Of a stretch of 64,000 nt of DNA, positions 41,901-53,800 are shown in pieces. Source of the DNA: Triatoma infestans (taxonomy: Eukaryota > Arthropoda > Insecta > Hemiptera > Reduviidae); the NCBI GenBank assembly GCA_011037195.1, contig JAAEAF010000191.1, positions 287,590-351,589 of the forward strand, written 5' to 3'. Position 1 is the first letter of the stretch; each line of letters starts with the position of its first letter. Under the pieces are notes generated by a model. The model had not been told where the DNA came from. It worked only from the letters and a program-made list of their open reading frames with translations, and ran no database searches. Position numbers and translations under genes: made by a program.

Positions 41901-44853
41901 AGGATATCAGTAGAATAGCTTAAGCTATGTCCTTTCAATGTTATGGTCCGATTTGTTCGGACTGTGATAAAACTTAGATGGGTCAAACCTGGGCCTGGAC
42001 TTTTCTGCCACACCCGGTAGTTGTTGTTCTTTTGAGGTAGCTTTATGTGGGCCCAGGGAGGCTTGGATAGCGTAGGGTTTTTCCCTCCCCTCATTGAATA
42101 ATAATAATAATAACCCATCACGAGGACTGAAGCGTCGATGGCCTCGTGATCATCTGCTTATGTAATCAGTTGCCTTGTAGGACAGTTGTGAGATTCCATT
42201 CTTAATGATTTACTACGACTGTCATCGCTGGATGGCAGTCGTTCATGAAGATCAGAACATTTATGCCACGGTCTTCAGCCAATGCACACATTATTCACAC
42301 ACATTATCTATTTTACTTATTGCAAGTAACATTGTGCAATCCCCTTTTGTAGAGTTTGTGAGACTGAGGAGGAAACACCCATGCATCTGATGAAGAATTG
42401 TTTGGGTTGTGAGGAGATTAGGTTTAGGACCTTCGGCCGGAATAGGATATCGGTAGAGGATCTTAAGCTGTGTCCTTTTAAGGTTTTGGTCCGATTTGTT
42501 CGGTCTGTGGTGAAACTTAGATGGTTTAAGCCTGGGCCTGGATTTTCGTTCTAGTCCCAGTGGTTGTTATTCTTTAGGGGTCCTGGGAGGCTTTGGATAG
42601 CGTAGGGTTTGCCCTCCCCTTTTGTGAATAATAATAATAATAACATTGTGCAGTTGTAAAAATCTGGTGTAAAACACTCACACAACTTTCTCTTACTCCT
42701 GTTCTCAAAATTATAATTGACAAATGTTATAGTTTGTGTACCAAATTTAATGAAATTCGTCGAAAATTGAAAAAACAGTTTAGTAAAAGCGCACTTCCGG
42801 TGAACTGATTCCTTTGAAACTCGGAATTTTGGCTATCCGTTTATTTCTAATTAATTTTGTTTGGATGATAGAATTGTATAATCAAATATGATAGCACTTT
42901 AGAGAAAAACATAACCCTACCCCTCCATTAAAAGTGCCATTAAATGAACTTTCCTGGAGAAATGTTTTAAATAAAAGTTGTAGATCATTGTTTGTTTAGT
43001 TTATATAATACGCTTCAAGAAAATCGTCTGAGCCATTTTTTAGAAAATCGCGAAAAAGTGGAAAAATCATTTAGAAAAGGTGGTGAAGTATACGCACCTC
43101 CGGGCATCCGATTTTTTTCAATCTCGGAATTTCAACAATATATTTAATTCTAATTAACATTATTTAGATGACAGAATTGTCTAATAAACTGAAATAGCAC
43201 TTTAGATGTAAACCTTACCCCAGCCCTCCTCCATAAGTGCCCTTAAATGAATTTTCCCAGAGAAATGTTTCAAATAAAAGTTTTAGCTCTTTGTATGTGT
43301 ACTTGATTTACTAAGTTTCAAGAAAATCGTCGGAGCCATTTTTTAAGTAAATCGAAAAAAAGTAAAAAAACCAACTAGTAAAGTGGTACTTCCGGTTGAG
43401 GAATTTTGACAGATAACCCACTGTCAGGTGCCATAGTGATACCTAAACGGAATATCAAGTTTCAATTTTCTACGGTATTTCGTTTTTGAGCTATGGTGTT
43501 CAAATACACACACTCACAGAACATTTGCTGAAAACCACTTTTTTGGACTCAGGGGACCTCAAAACGGATATTTCCGGTGAAAACTCGATATCGAAAATTC
43601 GACACGATTACAATACTTCTTTTTACTAGGAGTAAGAGTATGTAAAAAGTATTTAATGCCTTTAATTATTCCCAATTTTAAAACTTAAGTATTTGAAACA
43701 AAAAATCTGGTATGAAATATTCACACGACTTTATCTTACTCCTCTTAATACAGTTATTATATATAAAGTAACAAATTCACTTAGGGAAGGGAATAGCTAA
43801 GTGGTTAGCGTACTGGACTCCCATGCGGAGGGCCCGGGTTCGATCCAGCTGTGCTTCCGTTAGATTTTTTCTTCCTAGGAGCCTCTACAGTTCACTGTCC
43901 GGTGATGGATAGAGTTGTTTGTAACGAGAGAACACTGTCCCGAGGCCGGCCAGCAGTGCACTGAGAAGGCTCTGGGCGCCAATGACCATAGATGTAGACA
44001 CGTCTAAAATTAAAAAAAAAAAAAATCTGGTATGAAACACTCACACAACTTTCTCTTACTCCAGTTCCCAAAATTATAACAAACAAATTTTATGGTTTTT
44101 GCACCAAATTTAATGAAATTTGTCGAAAACTGTAAAAACTATTCATTAAAGGCGCACTTCCGGTTTACTGATTTCCTTCAAACTCGGAATTTTGGCCATC
44201 TATTTATTTCTAATTAATTTCAATCGGATGATAGAGTCGTATAACCAAGTATGATACCACTTTATAGGAAGCTGTAACCCCACCCCTCTCCTAAAAGTGC
44301 CCTTAAATGAATTTTTCCAGAGAAATCTTTTACATAAAAGTTGTAGATCTTTGAATGTGTAGTTGATATGTGTAGTTTCAAGAAATCGTCGGGGCCATTT
44401 TTGAGAAAATCGCGAAAAAGTGAAAAAATCATTTAGTAAACGCACTTCTGGTTATCCGATTTTCCTCAAATTCGGAATTTCAACAACATATTTAATTCTA
44501 ATTAACATTATTTAAATGAGCGAATTGTGTAATAAACTGAAATAGCACTTTAGAGGTTAACCTAACCCCACCCCTCCCCCAAAAGTGTCCTTAAATGAAT
44601 TTTCCCAGAGAAATGTTACAAATAAAAGCTGTAGCCCTTTGTATATGTAAATGATGTTATAAGTTTAAAGAAAATCGTTGGAACCATTTTTGAGAAAAAC
44701 GCAAAAAAGTAAAAAAAACCAACTAGTAAAGTGGTACTTCCGGTTGAGGAATTTTGACAGATAACGCACAGTCAGATCGCATGGTGATACCTAAACGGAA
44801 TATCAAGTTTCAGCTTTCTACGGTTTTTCGTTTTTGAGCCATGCTGTTCACAT

Positions 44854-44884
<31 letters not shown>

Positions 44885-47800
44885 TACAGACCATTTGCTA
44901 AAATCCACTTTTTTGGACTCAGGAGACGTCAAAACGGATATTTCCGGTGAAAACTGAATATCGAAAATTTGACACGTTTACAATACTTCCTCTTACTAGG
45001 TGTAAGAGAAAGTAATATATGTATATCTTCTGGTACAAAATTAAAGTTCCATACTTTGACATGCTCATATGACTTGCTTCCTCTTAGAGACTTGAATCCT
45101 CGACACTCACTAAACCTTATCTCAGCTCGTGAGTGCAGAGCAAACTCTGCCGGGCTGACTCACGATTCTGTGGTACCATTTTGCTGGGAGAACAAGTACT
45201 TCTACTTAAAGGCTTAGAATGGTCGCTGGACGGGCCTGGATAAGCAAGGTTTACCATAGCTTACGGTTTTGCAACATCCTCCTGGAGGAGCCTCTACAGC
45301 TCACTGTCCGGTGATGGATAGTGTTGTCTGTAACGAGAGAACACTGTCCGGAGGCCGGCAGTGCACTGAGAAGACTCCGGACGCCAATGACCATAGATGT
45401 TGACGCGCCATAAATATATAAAAAAAAAAAAATTCTTTAACTTTCAAATTATGCTCATTTATTTAACATAAATTTTTAGTGATGGGTTTAGGACATGTGC
45501 CAACCTACAACTGTGGTAACAAGTAGAGAATGATGAGTACATTGTAGAGAGCGCCAACAAGCAACTATACATTTGAATAATTTTAACGTCTCAGTTAGTT
45601 TGGAACTAATTTTTTTTTTTTTTTAATTTTACAAATAAAAATGATAGTTTTATATCAGTGCAATTAGTGTTGCAAGTTTTAAGTAATACGTTATGATCGT
45701 TTTCGAAACAATTCTAAATACAAAAAAACTCAAAACTTCTGTAAAATCGCAATTCCGATTAACTAATTTTTTTTTTTTTAAATTTGGTATTCTAGTTATA
45801 CTTCTACAGTATATTATTATCAGAGATATTTTCCGTGATAGCCTGCTTCTTTTTGTGGTCATCGACGGGTTTTGGACGTTCGCCCATCATCAGGATGTTT
45901 TTGTTGAACAGTATAATAACATAGACTTGCATAGAGCAAATACAGTTGGTACACTAATTATTTGCTCTGTGCAAGTCTATGTTATTATACTGTTTGACAA
46001 AAACATCCTATGATGGGCGAACGAACGGCCGAAACCACTGAAAGAAGCAGGCTATCACGGAAAATATCTTGATGCTTTCCAGCTATGCGAAACCAACCAC
46101 AACAAGTATATTAATATTATAATAGATGGCAGAAACATTATTTAGAGGTAAATATAACGGAGTTGTTTAGGAGAGAAATTGGGTTTGATTGAATAAGCGA
46201 GATATGAAGACACTGTTATAATGTGTGCAGACAAGTTTACACAAACTGCACTGGACTTTGTATTGATTTTGATAGAATAAAAGGTGGGGGGAGTTGAGAT
46301 ATGACACGATGCGATGTATTGTTGAATCTGATAGATATCCTCTAGATAGATTCTCACTGGCTTATATACACAGGTTCTCCCACTTTAGCCTGCCTAAGTG
46401 AGAGAGTAGTCTCTATTAACCAGAGAGAGCCTCTCTTCTCTCTGCTGGATGCCATTACATAAACTTCTACTATTGTTAGTTACTTGAACTCTCCCCCAAA
46501 TAATCAATCTTCATGGGAAAATGATTCAAATAAATGTGGCAGAGATAGTACACAAATTAAAAAAAAAAAAAAATCAGATCCGATATGTCAAGTGTACCTT
46601 ATTATGTCGTCATATGGCTTAGCCATCAGCGAACTCAAGTCTGTCTAAAGACAAATAAAAACTAAAGCCCAATTACTTCATCCATACATTCGAAGGAGAA
46701 GGATTCAACAAATTCCGGGTATAATTTTAGACTTTTGACTTTGCAAAAATTCCCCTTTCATTTTGCTTGCCTTCCCTTTTCCTCCCCGCTTCGTTTCGCA
46801 AAGATTTTTCGTCATATATAGTATTATTTCATTATACCCAACTAACTAGTGAGTTTTAAACCCACTTCTCTTAACAAACTAAATGAGGAAATATATGAAA
46901 CTGTAGGAAGTGGTGGTTGGTTCTGCAGAGTTGGAAAGCATCAGTGACATTTTCCATGGTAGCCTACTTCATTTTGTGGCCATCGACCGGTTTCGGGCGT
47001 TCGCCCATCTTCAGCATGCGTTTTGTCAGACAGTGTGACAACATAGACTTGCACAGAGCAAATTCAGTTTACACACTGGCTGGTGTTTTTAATTTTATTT
47101 AAAACTAAACTCTTAAACTAGATCAAGGGGTATGGTGATGGTAACTGGATGGGAAAGGAACATGTGTTTGGGTTGTTAAAGGGGCAAATTTTCCTTAAAA
47201 TGGAAACAACACGTGGGGATCTAATTTTTAAATTCTGTTGTTAGAGAGAGCTTAGTCCATACAATACAATTAACTAATCCATATTTAGATAAACATGCGT
47301 GCGTGGATGGCGTATGTGAATGTTGTGTGAAAAGTGAAATATTGACTGGAATGCAAAAACTTAATTATAAAAATCGCTTAATTTTAAATTATGTCAATTT
47401 AAATCGTTATTTAATTTAATTTTAAATTTATTTTCATTTGGATTAGTTAAGTGTAAAGTGAATCTCCCTCCAACAACAGAGTTTAAAAATTAGACCCCCA
47501 CGTGTTATTTCCATTTTAAGAAAAAATTGCCCCTTTAACAACCTAAACATGTGTTCCTTTCCCACCCAGTTACCATCACCATACCTCTTGACCTAGTTTA
47601 AGAGTTCAGTTTTGAATACAATTAAAAACACCAGTCAATGTGTAAACTGAATTTGCTCTGTGCAAGTCTGTGTTGTTACACAGTCCTGAAAAACGCATCC
47701 TGAAGATGGGCGAACGCCCGAAACCGGTCGATGACCATAAAATGAAGCAGGCTACCACGGAAAATGTCTCCGATATGAAACTGTGTCAATTGAAAAGTAA

Positions 47801-50800
47801 ATAAATAAACTGAATTAATATTTAAAATATTTCAATCGATTTATGAAAAGTAAGTAAAATAATTTTTATTAAAAAAAAAAAACAAAAAAAAAAAGGAATT
47901 TTTTCTCTGTATTGGTGTCACAGTTTGCTCGTAATAGTTTACTTTGAAGGGATCTCCCAAGTTTTTAGAAGTTTTTTAACTGACACAGGGTTACTGGTTT
48001 GGTGGTGAAATCAATGACAGTAAGATGGTTTAGATAGTTGTCTCAGAGATATAGCCAGCGGGTGGGAATCCCCCCCCCCCAACTTCCCCCATGGAGTCTG
48101 TTGGGAGAAGCAAAACAACTTGAACTTTGTTCCTCAACTCCTCAACATCCTTTCCCATTTTGTGGAAAAGTTTTGTTGAAGGAATGTTTACGAGTTGTGA
48201 AGGGATAGGGAATTGTAGTTTTTACCTCCACCCATCATTCCATTTTGTACAATTCCTTTCCCAATGGCTCGCTCGTTTCCCCCCACACAAAACCCCTCCC
48301 TTTTCCATTCGTTCCCTTTCAGTTTTTGTTCTCCTTATCTGCTCAACATTATATTGCCCCAGGTTTTAATGTGTGCTGCTTCCCATTCTAAATAAAAAGT
48401 AGTTTTTACAAAAGAAAACCTCCACCCCTCTTTTTTTTTCTAACTAACACATTCAAATAATCTAGAAATAATTTCACTCCCTTATATTTTCCATAAGTTT
48501 TGTATTTAACTTTGGCCAGTTTTAAACTCTTGTTATTTTATTTAAATATAAAATTAAACTTAATGATTTCATTGTACCTTTAATATAAATTCAATCCCTT
48601 CATTAGAAAACAAATTACCAGCTTTTAAAATCTATACTCCTTTTCTAATTATCGAATAATAAGGGTTCAGAATAAATGAGGAGCTGAATTCTTGGTTTTG
48701 ACAGAAAACAGTAATCGGGGGGGGGGGGGGATTTAACCCTATTTTTTTTAACTCAATAAATATAATAATTAGTAGGAGAATATTTTTACTTTCTCTTATT
48801 CCTAGTAACAGAAAGTATTGTAATCGTGTCAAATTTTCGATATCGAGTTTTCACCGGAAATGTCCGTTTTGATGTCCCCTGAGTCCAAAAAAGTGGTCTT
48901 TAGCAAATGGTCTGTGTGTGTGTATGTATGTACGTATATGAACAGCATAGCTCAAAAACGAAAAATCGTAGAAAGTTGAAATTTGATATTCCGTTTAGAG
49001 GTCACCATGGGATCTGACTGTACGTTATCTGTAAAAAATTCCTCAACCGGAAGTACCACTTTACTAGTTGGATTTTTTACTTTTTTGCGATTTTCTCAAA
49101 AATGGCTCCGACGATTTTCTTTTAACTTTAAACATCAACCACACATACAAAGAGCTACAACTTTTATTAGAAACATTTCTCCGGGAAAATGCATTGAAGG
49201 GCACTTTTAGGGGAGGGGTGGGGTTAGGTTTCCATCTAAAGTGCTATTTCAGTTTATTAGACAATTCTGCCATCTGAATAATGTTAATTAGAATTAAATA
49301 TGTTGTTGAATTTCCGAGTTTGAAAAAAATCGGATAACCGGAAGTGCGTTAACTTTACCACTTTACTAAATGATTTATTCACTTTTTCGCAATTTTCTCA
49401 AAAATGGCTCTGACGATTTTTTTGAAACTTCTTATATAAACCAAACATGCAAAGATCTACAACTTTTATCTAAAACATTTCTCTGGGAAATTTCTTTTAA
49501 GAGCACTTTTAGGGGAGGGGTGGGGTTAGATTTTCATCAAAGTGCTATCCTAGTTCATTATACAATTCTATCATCCAAACATAGTTAGAAATAAATAGAC
49601 GGCTGAAATTCCGAGTTTCGAGAAAATTAGTAAACCGGAAGTGCGCTTTAACTGAACAGTTTTTTCAGTTTTCGACGAATTTCATTAAATTTGGTACACA
49701 AACTATAAAATTTGTCAATTATCATTTTGAGAACTGGAGTAAGAGAAAGTTGTGTGAGTGTTTCACACTAGATTTTTTAGTTTATGTTCACTCTTGGAAG
49801 TCAATAAACATGTTAGGTTTAGATTTTATATAGAAGATTTATCTTCTTTTCTATTTTTTATGTGATTTCCAAAATTCTGGGGAATAAATACCACGATTGA
49901 ATTACCACGCGAATAATTACCAGGGGGAGAGTTAACCAGTCAATCAAGGAAGCATCAACTTTGTTACATAATGAAGATAAAATATTATATACAGGAATAT
50001 AATCTCTCTTGTACAGTCCATTCGGCGATATTTGACGGAAACTTTGAACAGTGGAACCCAAAACGTTGCTATACATAGTCTTGTTAACATTAACTTTTAA
50101 TCCGTAACAGAATAACAAAGATTCATTTCAGGGGAGAGTTAACCAGTATCAAAGAAGCATTAACTTTGTTACATAATGAATACAAAATATTATATACAGG
50201 ATTATAAATAAATAATATAATCTCTCTCGGACAATCTAGTCGGCGATATTTCACGAAAACTTTGAAAAGTGAAACCCAAAACGTTGCTATACACAGTCTT
50301 GTTAACATTAGCAACATTAAATTGTAATAACTTTTTTTTCTCTTGAAAGGTAAATTGTGACTTTCCATAAAATCTGTTTTGCATAATATGTTTTTCAAAT
50401 TTTTCTTAAGAAATTTCTATATGGCTCAGTATAATTAGAATGGTGCAATAATTTTCAAAACTTTTTTCAGACTTGCAATGCACTTTACAAAATAGGTTTT
50501 GAGTTTATTTTATTTATTTACTTTTTTTTCTGTGGAATTTTTTTCAACAACAACTATAGCAATTTCGTTTGAGAGGGAATGGATTAGCTCAATGGTAGCG
50601 TACTGTTGGGTTCCTATACTTAGACAGGGGTGGTAGTGGAGGCTAGAGATTGTACAAAAGGATTAGAGCAAAAGGAGAGAGTAGTATACAGTTTATGATA
50701 TTTTGTCTTGGCAAGTTGTTGTACGAAAGGAACGTTGAAGTCATTATGGAGCGTTAGGTTTGAGACGTAGAAAGGAGCATCAATTATCTGTCGAAGTAGC

Positions 50801-53800
50801 TTAGATTGGAATGTCTGAATGGTACATAAGTTTGTAGGTTTAGCTGAACCCCACAATTCAGGTCCGTAAATCCAAATTGGTTTGATTACAGAAATATATA
50901 TTAGTCTTTTGAGTTCTGTAGGTAATTTGGATCGTCTTCAGATAAGTCTGTAAAGAAGTTTGGCCCTTTTAGTCAGTGCTTGTCTTTTAAGTCTTGTGTG
51001 CGGGTTCCACGTGAGACTTTTGTCGATGAAGAGCCCAAGGAAGCGCACCAGATCTGTTACAGGGAGAGGATTGTGAGATTGAAGAAGACTGGAGGACAGG
51101 AGCCCCGCCGGATAGTAAATGTGGCATGTTGGCATTTTTGTGGGTTCATTTTAATTCGCCACTTTTTTGCACATGAGTCTATTGTATTTAAATGTGTCTG
51201 TTCCGGTGGTGGACAGTGTTATCTGTAGTAAGAGAACACTATCCGGAGGCCGGCAATGTACTGAGATACTGAGAAGGCTCCGGGCACTAAATGACCATAG
51301 ATGTTGATGACGCACCTTAAAAAAATAAATAAATTTCTTTTGAACTTAATAGTAACTGCAAAAATATAAACTTATCGCAACATTTTTCTGAAAAAATAAT
51401 TTTAGGGTTCTGAAGAATTTCTGGAATTAAATTTGAAATGTTACAATATGGGATTGTTTAAATGTTATTGGCACTCTCTTCTTAGACAAATGAATAACAT
51501 ATAAAGTTTAAAGAAAATTTGTTATTTAATTGATGTTATTTAATTATAATAACAACCATAAGGAGAAGGAGATGAGAGTATATATACCAGTATAATATTA
51601 GTGGTGGACACAGAGATGAAATTAAAAGGATAATTTTCCCGATTTTTTTTTTAAATAAATGAAATCAAAATGAAAATATGTTATTATTTGCCATAAAATT
51701 ATGTTATATTTAATGAATTCAAATTATCTTTTCCTTTAAGAGCGAGGGATAACCGCCAATTTTCGCATGACAATTATTACTATTTTAATTGCGTATAATA
51801 TATTTCCCTTCCCTCCAAAAAAAAATTGACCACTTCGACAAATTTTTAGACCTCTTCGCAGCCATATTTATTCCATATCATTTTTCCAGTCAATTTAATT
51901 TTTGTTTCAGTCAGTCTTTTCTCATTCAGTTAAACAAATTAAACTTTATTTTCTATAAAATACTAGCTAAACCCGGCCACGCTTAGCTGTGGCTCAGTCT
52001 GATTTTAATTATTAGAGAAGTAAATAGAAGTATGGTAGTTAACATAGATTCAGCAAGAAAACACATCATCCAATTTAAAACCTTACTTTGCTTTGCTGTG
52101 AACTGAAAGGAAAGAAAGAAAAAATGTTTTTCACTGAAAGAATGTTTTTAAGAGTTGAATGAGCTGTTCTACCTCCTTCCATCAACGTAGCAGCATTACC
52201 TGAAGAAGCAAGTGCTAACGCAATATGGCCATTTGAACGGATTTTAGCCAGGATTAAGGAAATTAAGAACGTTTTTCCAGTTCCACCTGGAGCGTCTAAA
52301 AAGTAAATCCACCGGATTGGTTGGTTACAGCGTGTGTGATGGTATCAAATGCTATCTTTTGTTCTTGAAGGAGTTTTCATTGTATTTTCTTGGACGAATA
52401 GCTGTAAGTCATTTCTGATGTATGATTGCTCTCTGAGCAGTTCTCTCACGAATGTTGCATTGATCGATCTAATTGGTACTGTTAGTCTCAATAATGCCAA
52501 CAGCTTGCCACACATTGCAAGACAAAGATCCTCAATGAAGATTAGCGCTTCATTGTATATTTCTCTGTGAAATCCAACCCATGATTGCGTTTCTTGACGT
52601 ATTCTATGCAGAATATCTTCGGCAGAGAGCGCGCCACGATCGCAACGCGTCTGCGTCTATTTCTGCCAAACTCACGAAACGCTCGGAATTTCCCGTTTCC
52701 GTGGGAACTTCGGAATAAAAAGTTATAGAGCTGGGTTTTTTTATTGTCATTTTTCCCAGCACCATAATGTGAATTATTTATTATGTGATAGAGAATTTGG
52801 TGAAGTGGTAAAGATGAAAATCTGGTACATTTAACATTGTAAATATGTAAATATCTGACAATAAAATATTATTTTATTTATTATTATAATAAAAAGTATA
52901 TATAAACACTCATATATAGAAATGTAACGTTGTGTAAAAATTTCAAGTCAATCCATCGACTACTTTTCGAGTTTTGCAGAGTCATCCATTGTCAGAGCAA
53001 ATTCCCAAGTTAGTGTAGAGAGTTCACTTCAACGTAATGTTTCTGTTACACTCCACTTGTTGGTTTGATGGTAATAATGCTGATTAAAATACCAGATATT
53101 ATCCAACATTGCGGACCCATCTACATATTCACTAATATAAAAGGTTTAATTTGGCGGAGAATTGAATTTCTTCAGTACATTGATATGTCCGATTAGTTTT
53201 TTAGTTGATTCCGAAAAAGTCTTCATCTGGAAAGCTTGCACTCGATTGAAAACTCCTTAATATAGGATAATTAAACCGCTTACAAGCAGCTAATAAGCAA
53301 ATAATATAAACAAAAAAATAATAGCTAATAAAAATAACTGATGTCCATGGTAGGTAATAAGTAATAAAATTAAGTAATAAGGACTCCAGAATAGACAAAC
53401 TTGCCTACTTTCAGCCCAATTCACTAATTGATTTCAAATAGTTCCATCCATTAATTATACAAAGTTTATAAAAATATAATTTAATTAGAAAACCCAGAGT
53501 TATGCACCTTTTTTTTGTTCGCATTTTATACCCTTTTTAAATTTGATTACAAACAAAAAAAGTATGTTTACCACCTTAACAATGACATTAAATGTGTTGT
53601 CTGTCTCTTTATGTTAAATGTTAATTGTTTTTTGTCTTGTTTTTGTATGTGATCTCAATGCTTTTATTTCTAAAAATTATAAATCTGTTTTAGGTTTATC
53701 AGTGGTTTCATTGGACAAAGCATTAGAAGTGAATCATTTATCAGCCAGAGTTGGTGACAATGTTGAAATTAAATGTGACGTCAGTGGTACACCTCCACCA

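Larger units (their letters stand above)
46917..47775. mobile_element. Palindromic hammerhead repeat, family 1, long best-kept copy
   Basis: Arms of about 300-400 bases include hammerhead motifs at 46981-47018 (minus) and 47696-47733 (plus), matching TTTGCTCTGTGCAAGTCT-type blocks, a CTAGTTTAAGAGTT block and a long AACATGTGTT / AAGGGGCAA-containing stretch in inverse orientation. The single-stranded centre, about 47230-47460, is AT-rich. No coding sequence is present. Confidence 0.77.
40368..53693. other. Intron 5 (13.3 kb), repeat-rich
   Basis: Contains SINEs, LINE ends, five full or partial copies of the ~1 kb repeat, two hammerhead palindromes, a Jockey-type insertion in a SINE and a Helitron helicase piece, each listed. 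About 40960-41640, 45430-45620, 46450-46900, 47780-48780, 49775-50560, 51335-51960 and 53120-53693 show only AT-rich or low-complexity sequence. A paired repeat (TTTGTTACATAATGAA, AAAACGTTGCTATACA) occurs twice at about 49920-50110 and 50130-50310. Confidence 0.7.
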
